In this document: piece by piece, positions 15,191-23,812 of the stretch | How positions within the stretch are numbered: the stretch's first letter is position 1 | Layout of the letters: each line of letters starts with the position of its first letter | Source: Streptomyces sp. SN-593 | Lineage (GTDB): Bacteria > Actinomycetota > Actinomycetes > Streptomycetales > Streptomycetaceae | Direction: 5' to 3' | Assembly: GCF_016756395.1 (NCBI RefSeq) | Contig: NZ_AP018365.1 | Span: 372,001 to 436,000 of the forward strand | DNA: 64,000 nt | Position numbers and translations under genes: made by a program | Notes under the pieces: model-generated | The model's input: the letters and a program-made list of their open reading frames with translations, nothing else | Databases searched by the model: none | What the model was told of the DNA's origin: nothing

Positions 15191-16360
15191 TCAGCCCGAC
15201 CGGTACCGCTCGGCGCGGTCGGCCCGCAGGGCCATGCCGTGTCCCGGCTCGCCCCCGGCGCCGGGCCGCACGGCGCCGCCCGAGGGGTCCAGTCCGCCGG
15301 AGAAGAGCAGGTTCTCGATCCGCACGTGGTCGTGGAACCACTCCAGGTGGCGGAGGTTGGGCACGGCCGCCGCGGCGTGGGCGTGCAGGTGGGGGGCGCA
15401 GTGCCCGGAGACCTGCGTGCCGTGCGCCTCGGCGAGGGCGGCGACCCGCAGCCACACGGTGATCCCGCCGCAGCGGGTGACGTCGGCCTGGAGGCAGTCG
15501 ACGGCGCCCGCGGCGAGCAGGTGGCGGAAGTACGGGAGCGTGTAGCCGTACTCGCCGGCGGTGACGTCGGGCAGCACGGCGGCGCGGACCTGCGCGAGGC
15601 CGGCCGGGTGGTCGGAGGAGACGGGCTCCTCGAACCAGGTGACGCCCTCCGCGTCGAGGTGCCGCGCGAGGCGGACGGCCTGCTTGGCGGTGTAGGCGCC
15701 GTTGGCGTCCACGTAGAGTTCGGCGCCCTCACCGATGGTGCGCCTGGCTCGGCTGACGCGCTCCAGGTCGCGGGCCGGCTCACTCCCCCAGGACTCGCCG
15801 ATCTTGATCTTCACCCGGGGGATGCCCGACCCGGCGGTCCAGTCGCGCAGTTGGCGCTCCTGGTCCCGGTCGCCGTACGTCGTGAACCCGCCGCTGCCGT
15901 AGACGGGGACCTCGCTGCGGGCCGTGCCGAGCAGGTGGACCAGCGGCAGGCCCAGCAGGCGGGCCTTGAGGTCCCACAGGGCGATGTCCACCGCGGAGAT
16001 CGCGTGCGCGGCGATGCCGGGCCGGGCGGCGTTGCGCACCGCCCGGCTCATGGCCTCGTTGGCGGCGGGCACGTCCCAGGCGGAGCGGCCGGTGACGACG
16101 CCGGCGAGGTGGTCGCGGATCACCCCTGCCGCGGCGGGCGAGCCGTAGGTCCAGCCGAGCCCCTGAGCGCCGCCGGCCCGGACGTGCGCGACCACGACGG
16201 TGGTGGCGTCCCAGGCCAGTGTCCCGTCCGCCTCGGGCATCTCGGTGGGGACGGTGAGGACGGCCGTCTCCACCGCCTGCACGACCGGCGGGTCACCGGG
16301 CGCGGGCGCCGCGCCGGCGGCCCCGGCGCCCGGCCGGCCCGCCGCGGCGCCGGCGCTCAC
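15191..16360 (-). CDS. Enolase-superfamily (mandelate racemase/muconate lactonising) enzyme
   Basis: 389 aa. After a 25-residue Ala/Gly/Pro extension, the capping domain is followed by a TIM barrel with KIKIGESWGSEPARDLERV (the K-x-K catalytic pair), VDANGAYTAKQAVRL (metal Asp), WFEEPVSSDHP (metal Glu), TAGEYGYTL (metal Glu) and SGHCAPHLHAHAAAA (candidate general acid/base His). All three metal ligands are present. Members dehydrate or racemise sugar acids; the substrate is not clear. GTG start at 16360 overlaps the stop of the TPP-enzyme gene upstream, so the two are coupled. Confidence 0.87.
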   Translation of the reverse strand: MSAGAAAGRPGAGAAGAAPAPGDPPVVQAVETAVLTVPTEMPEADGTLAWDATTVVVAHVRAGGAQGLGWTYGSPAAAGVIRDHLAGVVTGRSAWDVPAANEAMSRAVRNAARPGIAAHAISAVDIALWDLKARLLGLPLVHLLGTARSEVPVYGSGGFTTYGDRDQERQLRDWTAGSGIPRVKIKIGESWGSEPARDLERVSRARRTIGEGAELYVDANGAYTAKQAVRLARHLDAEGVTWFEEPVSSDHPAGLAQVRAAVLPDVTAGEYGYTLPYFRHLLAAGAVDCLQADVTRCGGITVWLRVAALAEAHGTQVSGHCAPHLHAHAAAAVPNLRHLEWFHDHVRIENLLFSGGLDPSGGAVRPGAGGEPGHGMALRADRAERYRSG

Positions 16361-18180
16361 TCCTCGTCCCCGGCCCCCGGCCGGTCGTCGCGGTGGCGGC
16401 GGCCGGGGAGCATCTCCTGGACCTTCGCCTTGAACCCCTGCTTCACCATGTCGGCGCGGTCGGGGTCGCCGTGCAGGACGGAGGAGGCCGCGGCCTCGAT
16501 CTGGTCGAGCGAGGCGTGCGGGGGGATCGGCGGCACGGCCGGGTCGGTCCGGAAGTCGATGACGTAGGGCCGGTCGGCGGCCAGCGCGCGCTGCCAGGCG
16601 CCGCGCACCTCGCCGGGCTCCTCGACGCGCTCACCGCCGAGGCCGATCGACCGGGCGAAGTCGGCGTAGCGCACGTCGGGCAGGGACTGGGACGCCTCAA
16701 ACTGCGGCGCCCCCTCCATGGCGCGCATCTCCCAGGTGACCTGGTTGAGGTCCTGGTTGTTCAGCACCGCGACGACCAGGCGCGGGTCGCGCCACTGCGG
16801 GTGGTACTTGGCCGCGGTGATCAGCTCGGCCATGCCGTTCATCTGCATGGCGCCGTCGCCGACGATGGCCAGCGCGGGCCGGTCCGGATGGGCGAACTTC
16901 GCGCCGATCACGTACGGCACGCCCGGGCCCATGGTGGCCAGGGTGCCGGACAGCGATCCGCGCATGGCGCCGCGCATCCGCAGGTGCCGGGCGTACCAGT
17001 TGGCCGAGGAACCGGAGTCCGCGGCCAGCATGACGTCCTCGGGCAGCAGTTCGTCCAGGGCGTGCACGACGTACTCGGGGTTGATCGGGTCGGCGTCCAC
17101 CGCGGCCCGGCGCTGCATGACCTCCCACCACCGGGCGGTGTCCTTCTCGATCTTCCTCCGCCACGCGCCGTGCTTCTTCTCCTTCAGCAGCGGGATGAGC
17201 GCCTTGAGCGTCTGCGCCGCGTCGCCGACGAGGTTGACCTCGAACGGGTAGCGCAGCCCCACCATGAACGGGTCGATGTCGATCTGCACCGCCCGGGCCT
17301 GGTCCAGGTCCGGCAGGAACTGGGTGTAGGGGAAGCTGGAGCCGATGACCAGGAGCGTGTCGCAGCCCTGCATCAGCTCGTAGGAGGGGCGGGTGCCCAG
17401 CAGTCCGATGGAGCCGGTGACGTAGGGCAGTTCGTCGGACAGGGCGTCCTTGCCGAGCAGTGCCTTGGCGACGCCGGCGCCGAGCAGGTCGGCGACCTGC
17501 TCCACCTCGGCGCGCGCGCCGCGCGCCCCCTGGCCGACGAGGACGGCCACCTTCTCGCCGGCGTTGAGCACCTCGGCCGCGTGGCCGAGGTCGGCGGCCG
17601 AGGGGGTGGGGGCGTAGGAGGAGACGCCGAGGCTGGAGGGCACCATCTTGAAGGCGTGCGTCGGCGCGGAGTAGTCGAGTTCCTGCACGTCGGCGGGGAT
17701 GATGACGGCGGTGACGGTGCGCCGGGCGTACGCGGTGCGCATCGCACGGTCGATGACGTTGGGCAGTTGCTCGGGGACGGTGACCATCTCGCAGAACTCG
17801 GAGGCCACGTCCTTGTAGAGGCTGAGCAGGTCCACCTCCTGCTGGTAGGAGCCGCCCATGGCGCTGCGGTTGGTCTGGCCGACGATCGCGACGACCGGCA
17901 CGTGGTCGAGCTTCGCGTCGTACAGGCCGTTGAGCAGGTGGATCGCGCCGGGGCCGGACGTGGCCGCGCAGACTCCCACCTTGCCGGAGAACTTGGCGTA
18001 GCCGACGGCCTCGAAGGCGGCCATCTCCTCGTGGCGGGCCTGGACGAACTCCGGTTTGTCATCGGCCCGCCCCCAGGCGGCGAGCAGGCCGTTGATGCCG
18101 TCGCCGGCGTAGGCGAAGATCTGCTCCACGTCCCACTCACGCAGACGCTGCAGGACGTAGTCGGACACCTTGATCGACAC
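16357..18180 (-). CDS. Thiamine-pyrophosphate-requiring enzyme (pyruvate oxidase/dehydrogenase-like)
   Basis: 607 aa, full length for the PoxB/acetolactate-synthase family. The N-terminal pyrimidine-binding domain has the activating Glu in QARHEEMAAFEAVGYAKF; a central domain follows (about 190-340). The C-terminal TPP domain has the metal motif GDGAMQMNGMAELITA ending in NNQDLN. It probably decarboxylates pyruvate or a related 2-oxo acid in the cytoplasm, though a distal membrane-binding helix is not obvious. I chose the GTG at 18180 (SIKVSDYVLQRL) because AAAGGACG lies just upstream; the frame is open to 18210. It shares an overlap with the enolase-family gene downstream. Confidence 0.87.
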   Translation of the reverse strand: MSIKVSDYVLQRLREWDVEQIFAYAGDGINGLLAAWGRADDKPEFVQARHEEMAAFEAVGYAKFSGKVGVCAATSGPGAIHLLNGLYDAKLDHVPVVAIVGQTNRSAMGGSYQQEVDLLSLYKDVASEFCEMVTVPEQLPNVIDRAMRTAYARRTVTAVIIPADVQELDYSAPTHAFKMVPSSLGVSSYAPTPSAADLGHAAEVLNAGEKVAVLVGQGARGARAEVEQVADLLGAGVAKALLGKDALSDELPYVTGSIGLLGTRPSYELMQGCDTLLVIGSSFPYTQFLPDLDQARAVQIDIDPFMVGLRYPFEVNLVGDAAQTLKALIPLLKEKKHGAWRRKIEKDTARWWEVMQRRAAVDADPINPEYVVHALDELLPEDVMLAADSGSSANWYARHLRMRGAMRGSLSGTLATMGPGVPYVIGAKFAHPDRPALAIVGDGAMQMNGMAELITAAKYHPQWRDPRLVVAVLNNQDLNQVTWEMRAMEGAPQFEASQSLPDVRYADFARSIGLGGERVEEPGEVRGAWQRALAADRPYVIDFRTDPAVPPIPPHASLDQIEAAASSVLHGDPDRADMVKQGFKAKVQEMLPGRRHRDDRPGAGDEE

Positions 18181-18432
18181 GGGGTTCGTCCTTTCTGTCT
18201 TTCTGTGCACGGGGGTTCGGAGGGCTTGCCGGGGCTTCGGGGACCGGCCCGGAAGGGACAGGACCCGGATCAGCCACGGCCGCGCCGCGCGGTCCTCGGC
18301 CCGTTCCCCGGTGACGGCGACCGCGGCCGGTGGGCGCCGCCGCCCCGACGGGTGGAAGGTTCCGGACGGGCGGGAGGTCTTCGAGGGGCGCCTGACACCG
18401 TGACCAGGAAGGCGCCCTGGTGACGGCGAGGG

Positions 18433-19668
18433 CTACGGCTTCGAGCGGGCGGCCGAGGCCTGGCGGGTGTCGGCTCCGGAGCTGACGTGTCGCTCGATCA
18501 CCTGGGGGCCGTGCCAGTCCAGGCACATCACCGTGGCGTCGTCTTCGAGCCGGCCGCCGGCGGCGTCCAGGACCGCGGACGTCAGCATCAGCGCGGTCTC
18601 CCGCGGGTGCAGGTCCCGTGTGCGTTCCAGCAGGGCGGGCAGGTCGACCGTCTCCGCGTGCCGTTCGAGCATGCCGTCGGTGAACATGAGCAGGCGGTCG
18701 CCGGGGCGCAGGTCGATGTCCTGGACACGGTAGGGGGGGTGGGGCGCGGGGACGGACAGCCCGAAGGGATGGTCTATCTCGCAGGTGATCGCTTCCGCGA
18801 CCCCTTCGCGCATGCGCAGCGGCCAGGGATGGCCGGCGTTGACGAGCCGGGCCCGCCCGGTGTGGAGGTCGATGCGCAGCAGCTGACCGGTGGCGTGACC
18901 GGCTCCGTGGTCGGACAGGGCCTGGTCGGCCCGCCGGGCCTGCTCGGCCAGGTCGACTCCTGCGCGGCGGGCGCCGCGCAGGGCGCCCACCAGGACCGTG
19001 GCGGCCAGGGCGGCGTCGATGTCGTGGCCCATCGGGTCGGTCACGGACACGTGCAGCGTGCCGCGGTCCAAGGCGTAGTCGAAGGTGTCGCCGCTCAGGT
19101 CCTCCGAGGGCTCCAGGCTCCCGCACAGCGTGAACTGCGCGGCCTCGCAGGACAGCGACGTCGGCAGCAGCTGGTACTGGATCTCCGCGGCCAGGGTGGG
19201 CGGCCTGGAGCGTTTGCCCCAGGTGTACAGATCGGTGAACCGCCCGTTGGCGATCACGATGTAGGCCAGGATGTGGGCTGCTTCCCCGATCTCGGCGAGG
19301 ACGTCCTCGCCGAGGTCGCTCGGCAGGAGCAGTTCGAGCAGCCCGATGGCATCCCCCCGGTTGGTGACCGGAACGATCACCCGCTGTTCCCGGCCGAACG
19401 CCTCCTGATGGAGCCGCTGGGTGCGGATCACCTGTTCGTAGACGCTGCCCGGGAGGGGGATACGCTCCGCTTCCCGCCCGTCCCGCCCGGCGTCGGTGGT
19501 GGACAGCCGTGCCACCGCCTTCCCCGTCAGGTCCACGATGAGGAAGGAGACCTTCGTCGCCTCGAACCGCCGCCGCAGGTCGTCCGCGACGACGTCGACG
19601 GCATCCACCGGGGCCGCGGTCTCCGCCGCCGTCAGCAGCCGGGGAAGTCCGCTGTGGCCATCTCTCAC
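18433..19668 (-). CDS. GAF plus SpoIIE (PP2C) serine phosphatase
   Basis: 411 aa. Residues 15-140 form a GAF-like sensor: [16 protein letters not shown] and [24 protein letters not shown]. Residues 160-390 form the PP2C/SpoIIE phosphatase with [31 protein letters not shown] (metal Asps), GHPWPLRMR and [14 protein letters not shown]. It likely dephosphorylates an anti-sigma antagonist. ATG start at 19668. It lies 169 bases downstream of the small basic protein at 19838, same direction. It is closely similar in design to the phosphatase at 20522. Confidence 0.87.
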   Translation of the reverse strand: MRDGHSGLPRLLTAAETAAPVDAVDVVADDLRRRFEATKVSFLIVDLTGKAVARLSTTDAGRDGREAERIPLPGSVYEQVIRTQRLHQEAFGREQRVIVPVTNRGDAIGLLELLLPSDLGEDVLAEIGEAAHILAYIVIANGRFTDLYTWGKRSRPPTLAAEIQYQLLPTSLSCEAAQFTLCGSLEPSEDLSGDTFDYALDRGTLHVSVTDPMGHDIDAALAATVLVGALRGARRAGVDLAEQARRADQALSDHGAGHATGQLLRIDLHTGRARLVNAGHPWPLRMREGVAEAITCEIDHPFGLSVPAPHPPYRVQDIDLRPGDRLLMFTDGMLERHAETVDLPALLERTRDLHPRETALMLTSAVLDAAGGRLEDDATVMCLDWHGPQVIERHVSSGADTRQASAARSKP

Positions 19669-19837
19669 GACCGGCTCCCTTCCCCCCTCCTCCTACCAGC
19701 TTCGGAAACTTCGCGGTGGGCGTCAATCCGTGACCGGCCGCCCCGGTCTCCGGTCCCACTTCCCGGTGTCGGGGTCCGGTGGGCGGTTCCTGGCGACGTG
19801 GGTCCGACGGGGGCCCTTGTGGGTCCCGGAGGTGTGC

Positions 19838-20161
19838 TCAGCGGCCCAGGGCCCTGCTCAGCTCGGCCTTGGTCATGTGCGAGCGGCCCTTGACGTTGCG
19901 CTGCCTCGCCTCGTTGTAGAGCTGGTCCCTGGTCGGGCCCTGGGCGCCGGAGTGGGAGCGCCGGCCGCCCCGCCGGGAGGACGACATGTCCCGGGTGGAG
20001 GTGCGGCTGGCGGTCTTCGACTCGCCCGCGCGCGCCCGCTCCTTGTTCACCGTCCGCGCGGCGATCTCCTTCGCCCGGCCGGGCGACTCTCCGCGCTCGC
20101 GCGCGCTGTCCTTGATGTGCTCGTACTGGCGTTCGCGCTTGGCGTTCGCACCTCGGGGCAT
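19838..20161 (-). CDS. Small basic protein with C-terminal Rho-N/SAP-like helix pair
   Basis: 107 aa, highly basic. It begins MPRGANAKRERQYEHIKDSA, continues with an Arg/Ser-rich middle, and ends TRDQLYNEARQRNVKGRSHM followed by TKAELSRALGR, which resembles the Rho N-terminal or SAP-like helix-extended-helix fold that binds nucleic acid. Similar streptomycete proteins are often labelled plasmid stabilisation protein, without evidence known to me. The start is the ATG at 20161. The role is unknown; nucleic-acid binding is inferred from charge and fold. Confidence 0.75.
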   Translation of the reverse strand: MPRGANAKRERQYEHIKDSARERGESPGRAKEIAARTVNKERARAGESKTASRTSTRDMSSSRRGGRRSHSGAQGPTRDQLYNEARQRNVKGRSHMTKAELSRALGR

Positions 20162-20521
20162 GACTGCCACCTTTCCCACTCTCGGTTCGGCACGGGCGCA
20201 CCGCCCCGCCCCAGGGCCCGCGACACGGTTCGGGTGCCCACGAAGGCGGGGCGCATTCCTCCCCGAGCGGCGTGATCCGCCGAGTCGCCGTGCCGGGTCC
20301 ACGGCGCCCCCAGCGGTGGGGCGCGTGGGGCCGAACGCCACTGCCGGACCGGTCCCTCGCCCGCACCCGGTACGACTGCCGGGGGCGGACGGCCGCGGCG
20401 CGCGGGGACGCGGACATCCGCGCCCCGGCGTCCGCGCGGGGGGCGCGGACGCCGGGGCGCCGATACCGTGGAGGGAGAGGGTGCGGGTCGACCAGCTCAC
20501 CACGAGAAGAGGCGCCGGATC
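20162..20521. other. Divergent intergenic region (360 bases)
   Basis: The gap lies between the small basic protein gene (minus) and the SpoIIE phosphatase gene (plus). It holds the perfect hairpin at 20421-20459 and a GGAGGGAGAGG purine run at about 20470. No convincing -35/-10 pair was recognised. Confidence 0.6.
20421..20459. repeat. Perfect 17-bp inverted repeat (hairpin) upstream of a phosphatase gene
   Basis: Arms at 20421-20437 and 20443-20459 are exactly complementary with a GGGGG loop. No plus-strand gene precedes it, so it is not an ordinary terminator. It lies 62 bases before the ATG at 20522 and could act in the 5' untranslated region. Confidence 0.7.
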
Positions 20522-21859
20522 ATGAGCACCGATGCGCGGACGCGGGTGCTGGGCGAGCTGATCACGGCCAGCCACCTGATGACGCTGGAGCAGGTCCCCC
20601 GCACGGTCAGCGCGTACGCGGCGCGGGCCGGGTGGCCGGGCGTGCTGATCTACGTGAGCGACCTCCAGCAGGACCAGTTGTACCTCCTGACCGGCCCCGG
20701 CGGTGCCTCGGACGACTCGGACGACTCGGGCGACTCGGGCGGGGAGGCCGAGGGCGCGCCCGCTGAGCTGGCGGTCGAGGGCACCGTGGCGGGCCGCGCC
20801 TTCCAGATCGGCGAGGTGCTGCCCGCCTCGGCGTCCTCGACCGGCCAGTGGTGGATACCGCTGCTGGACGGCAGCGAGCGCTTGGGGGTACTGCGGGTCG
20901 GCCTGCCCGGTGCGGCCGTCGAGGCCGACGCGGACGTCGGCGCGCTCGCGGGCCTGGTCGCGCTGCTGTTGGTCAGCAAGCGCGGCACCAGTGACTCGTA
21001 CGGGCGGCTGGTACGCCGGCGGCGCATGGAGGTGGCCGCGGAGATGGAGTGGCGCCTCATGCCGCCGCGGACCTTCGCCGCCGACCGGGTGCTGATCAGC
21101 GCGATCATGGAGCCTGCGTACGAGATCAGCGGTGACGCCTTCGACTACGCGGTGTCCGGCGACACCGTGCACCTGTCGGTCTTCGACGCGATGGGCCACG
21201 ACACCGCCGCCGGCCTCACCGCGAACCTGGCCGTGGCGACCTGCCGCAAGTACCGCCGCCAGGGCGCCGACCTCGGGCAGACCGCTGACCGGATCGAGCA
21301 GACGCTGACCGAGCAGTTCGGCACCAGTCGCTACACCACCGGCATCCTGGCCGAACTGAGCATGGCCACCGGCACGTTGTCGTGGACCAGCCGCGGCCAC
21401 CACCCGCCGGTGGTCATCCGGGGCCGCCGCACCATCGTCCCCCTCGCCTGCCCGCCCGCCGGACCGATGGGCACCGGCCTGGGACTGCCCACCACGATCT
21501 GCCACGACCGGCTGGAGCCCGGCGACCGGCTGCTGTTCTTCACCGACGGCATCACCGAGGCCCGCAACGACCGGGGGGAGGAGTTCGGGCTCGACCGCCT
21601 GACCGACTTCCTGATCCGGCACCACGCCGACGACCTGTCCGTCCCGGAGACGCTGCGCCGACTGGTCCGCCACCACCTCGACTACCACGACGGACGGCTG
21701 CGCGACGACGCCACCGTCATGCTCGTCGAATGGCACGGCCCGACTCCCTACTCCCCTTCGGCACTCCAGGAACGTGTCGGGCTGCCCCCTTCCATCACGC
21801 CGGACGATCCGCTGGCCACCGCGTGGTCCACCCCGCCGCCCACCCCCGCGGGCAGCTGA
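20522..21859 (+). CDS. GAF plus SpoIIE (PP2C) serine phosphatase
   Basis: 445 aa. The N-terminal sensor domain (about 10-165) is GAF-like (GVLIYVSDLQQDQLYLL; STGQWWIPLLDGSERLGVL) with a Ser/Asp/Gly loop. The phosphatase (about 190-410) has ISGDAFDYAVSGDTVHLSVF, then DAMGHDTAAG (metal Asps), SRGHHPPVVIRGR and GDRLLFFTDGITEARND, and ends DDATVMLVEWHG. The start is the ATG at 20522, after GAGAAGAGG. It is divergent from the gene at 19838 and parallel in architecture to the phosphatase at 18433. A Pro-rich tail of 35 residues follows the catalytic domain. Confidence 0.88.
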   Translation: MSTDARTRVLGELITASHLMTLEQVPRTVSAYAARAGWPGVLIYVSDLQQDQLYLLTGPGGASDDSDDSGDSGGEAEGAPAELAVEGTVAGRAFQIGEVLPASASSTGQWWIPLLDGSERLGVLRVGLPGAAVEADADVGALAGLVALLLVSKRGTSDSYGRLVRRRRMEVAAEMEWRLMPPRTFAADRVLISAIMEPAYEISGDAFDYAVSGDTVHLSVFDAMGHDTAAGLTANLAVATCRKYRRQGADLGQTADRIEQTLTEQFGTSRYTTGILAELSMATGTLSWTSRGHHPPVVIRGRRTIVPLACPPAGPMGTGLGLPTTICHDRLEPGDRLLFFTDGITEARNDRGEEFGLDRLTDFLIRHHADDLSVPETLRRLVRHHLDYHDGRLRDDATVMLVEWHGPTPYSPSALQERVGLPPSITPDDPLATAWSTPPPTPAGS

Positions 21860-22116
21860 ACCCGGCCTCCTCGATGGGTCGGCGGCCGCCCGTGGCCGGG
21901 GCGCGGTCCGCCTGCCGAGCCCGGGTGTCCCTGTTCCCCCCACCAGGACCCATGCCCAGATGCGGTTCCCCGCGAGCGGAGGACACTGGAAAGGGGTGGC
22001 CAGCGCGCGCCACGCCCACGGCGCCGTCGGAGCGTACGGCGTTCGCCGCTCCGTGCACCTGATGTGCGCACGTGCTGTCCCAACCCACGCAGTCGACACC
22101 GAGAAGGCGAAGCGTG

Positions 22117-22833
22117 ATGGGCGAACCGCAGAACATGAGCCTGGCCGCGGCCGTCGCGGGAGGCTACCTGATGGGCCGGGCGAAGAAGGGGCGGATGGCG
22201 CTGACCGCCGCGGCGCTCCTGGCCGGCAAGGGCATACGGCCCGGCGCTTTGCTGGCGGGCGGCGTGCGCAGGATTCCCGGCGTACCCGCGGGCCGCAAGG
22301 GCAAGGACAAGGACGGCGGAGACCGCTCCGACGGCGGCACGAAACGCGGGCACGGCGGCGGCCTGCTGCGCCACGCGGCGGGTTCCGTGGCAGGCCGCGG
22401 CGTCAGTGCCGCGGCCACAGCCCTGCACAAGCGGGCGCTCGCTCTCGGCAGCGGGGACGAGGATCAGGACGACGGTTCGAACCCCCGCCCCACCGATGCG
22501 CGACCGGACGGGGACGAGCAGGCCGAAGAGCGTCCCGACGCCGAATCCGGACCGCCGGCCGGCGAGCGGAAGCCCGGCGGGTCGGAAGAAACGCCCGCCC
22601 GCGCGAAACGGAACTCCGCGCCCGCCCGACGCCGGTCCGGCGGACGGCAGCCCGCGGACGGCAAGCCCGAGGCGAAGAAGCCCGCACAGCAGAAGAGGGC
22701 GGAGAAGGCGGCGCCGACGAGCTCGTCGTCGACGCGCGCCGCGACGGCGAGGAAGCCGCGCCCCGCCGCCACGACCGGGACCGGCAGCGGCCGACCCGGG
22801 AAGTCCACCCCGCGTACCCGACGGGAGAGGTGA
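22117..22833 (+). CDS. GvpY-like low-complexity protein of the gas vesicle accessory type
   Basis: 238 aa. The first 100 residues are the only structured-looking part: MSLAAAVAGGYLMGRAKKGRM, LTAAALLAGKGIRPGALL and HAAGSVAGRGVSAAATALHKRAL, short hydrophobic stretches with Gly-x-Gly spacing. The rest is an Arg/Lys/Pro/Glu/Ser-rich disordered tail ending in basic residues. I recall this pattern from the gene called gvpY in streptomycete gas vesicle clusters, where it precedes an SRPBCC gene as it does here. ATG start at 22117 after GAGAAGG. It is first of three genes; function unproven. Confidence 0.6.
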   Translation: MGEPQNMSLAAAVAGGYLMGRAKKGRMALTAAALLAGKGIRPGALLAGGVRRIPGVPAGRKGKDKDGGDRSDGGTKRGHGGGLLRHAAGSVAGRGVSAAATALHKRALALGSGDEDQDDGSNPRPTDARPDGDEQAEERPDAESGPPAGERKPGGSEETPARAKRNSAPARRRSGGRQPADGKPEAKKPAQQKRAEKAAPTSSSSTRAATARKPRPAATTGTGSGRPGKSTPRTRRER

Positions 22834-22840
22834 CCCACCC

Positions 22841-23812
22841 ATGGCGACAGACCAGAAGCCCGAGGCGACCGAACCGGCCCCGCTGGCGCTGCTCCGGCGA
22901 GAACTGGGGCGCTACGTCAGCGCCCGCGCCAAGAAGGCGGCCCGCGCTGCCGGCGGCAAGCTGACCGACGCGACCGACCGGCTCATGGACGTCGACGAGG
23001 ACAGCGGCACCGTACCGAAGGTCGGCAAGCGGGTCCTGCACGGCGAGTCGCCCGCCGCGGCGATCGCCGCCGAGAAGGGCCAGGACCTCAAGAGCGGTGT
23101 CACCGGCAAGATCAAGGACGCCGTGTCCGGGGGCGGCGGCTCGGACGGAGGTTCGGGCGGCGGCGGTTCGGGTGGCGGCGACGCGTCCATCGACGTCAAG
23201 GCCACGAACATCGTCGAGGTGATCGACGTCGGCGTCCCGCTGCGCACGGCGTACGACCACTGGACCGAGTACGAGAACTTCAGCGGTTTCACCAAGGGCG
23301 TCCGGCAGGCCGAACGGGGCGAGGAGGCCACCAGCGAGTGGACGGTCAAGGTCGGCCCGTCCACCCGGAAGTGGAAGGCCACCGTGCAGGAACAGCTTCC
23401 CGACGACCGCATCGTCTGGACGTCGGAAGGGGCGCTGGGGACCACACAGGGCGCCGTCAGCTTCCACGAGATCGCCCCGACGCTCACCAGGATCATCCTC
23501 GTCCTCGTCTACTACCCGACCGGCATCGTGGAGAAGACGGGCAACCTCTGGCGCGCCCAGGGCCGCCGCGCCCGACTGGACTTCAAGAACTTCCAGCGGT
23601 ACGTGACCTTCGCCGAGGAGGAGGCCGAGGGCTGGCGCGGCGAGATCCGCGAGGGTGAGGTCGTGCAGAGCCACGAGGAGGCGATGGAGCAGGAGCAGGA
23701 CGAGGGAGAGGGAGAGGATGAGGAGGAGGACACGGACGAGACGGACGAGGACGAGGACGAGACGCCCGACGAAGAGGACGAAGAGGACGATGAGGACGAT
23801 GAGGACGAGTGA
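22841..23812 (+). CDS. SRPBCC (START-like) protein with acidic tail, GvpZ-like
   Basis: 323 aa. Residues 20-110 are helical and charged, ending in a Gly/Ser linker (about 105-120). Residues 124-275 form an SRPBCC polyketide-cyclase/START-like fold: VVEVIDVGVPLRTAYDHWTE-like start, FSGFTKGVRQAERG, TVKVGPSTRKWKATVQEQLP and RIVWTSEGALGTTQGAVSFHE. The final 45 residues are almost entirely Glu and Asp. The domain plan matches the SRPBCC gene (gvpZ) of streptomycete gas vesicle loci as I remember them. ATG at 22841, 7 bases after the previous gene; the TGA at 23810-23812 overlaps the next ATG. Confidence 0.75.
   Translation: MATDQKPEATEPAPLALLRRELGRYVSARAKKAARAAGGKLTDATDRLMDVDEDSGTVPKVGKRVLHGESPAAAIAAEKGQDLKSGVTGKIKDAVSGGGGSDGGSGGGGSGGGDASIDVKATNIVEVIDVGVPLRTAYDHWTEYENFSGFTKGVRQAERGEEATSEWTVKVGPSTRKWKATVQEQLPDDRIVWTSEGALGTTQGAVSFHEIAPTLTRIILVLVYYPTGIVEKTGNLWRAQGRRARLDFKNFQRYVTFAEEEAEGWRGEIREGEVVQSHEEAMEQEQDEGEGEDEEEDTDETDEDEDETPDEEDEEDDEDDEDE

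Noticed and set aside
18181-18432. A short gene between the TPP enzyme and the phosphatase
   Set aside because: The frames here are Arg/Pro-rich, without ribosome sites or domains; the gap is treated as leader and intergenic sequence.
21860-22116. Possible small gene upstream of the gvpY-like gene
   Set aside because: No frame with a ribosome site or plausible composition was seen; it is probably the promoter region.
23690-23812. Suspected sequencing artefact (Glu/Asp-rich GAG/GAC run)
   Set aside because: The run is irregular, stays in frame and ends in a natural TGATG overlap, as expected of a real acidic tail.
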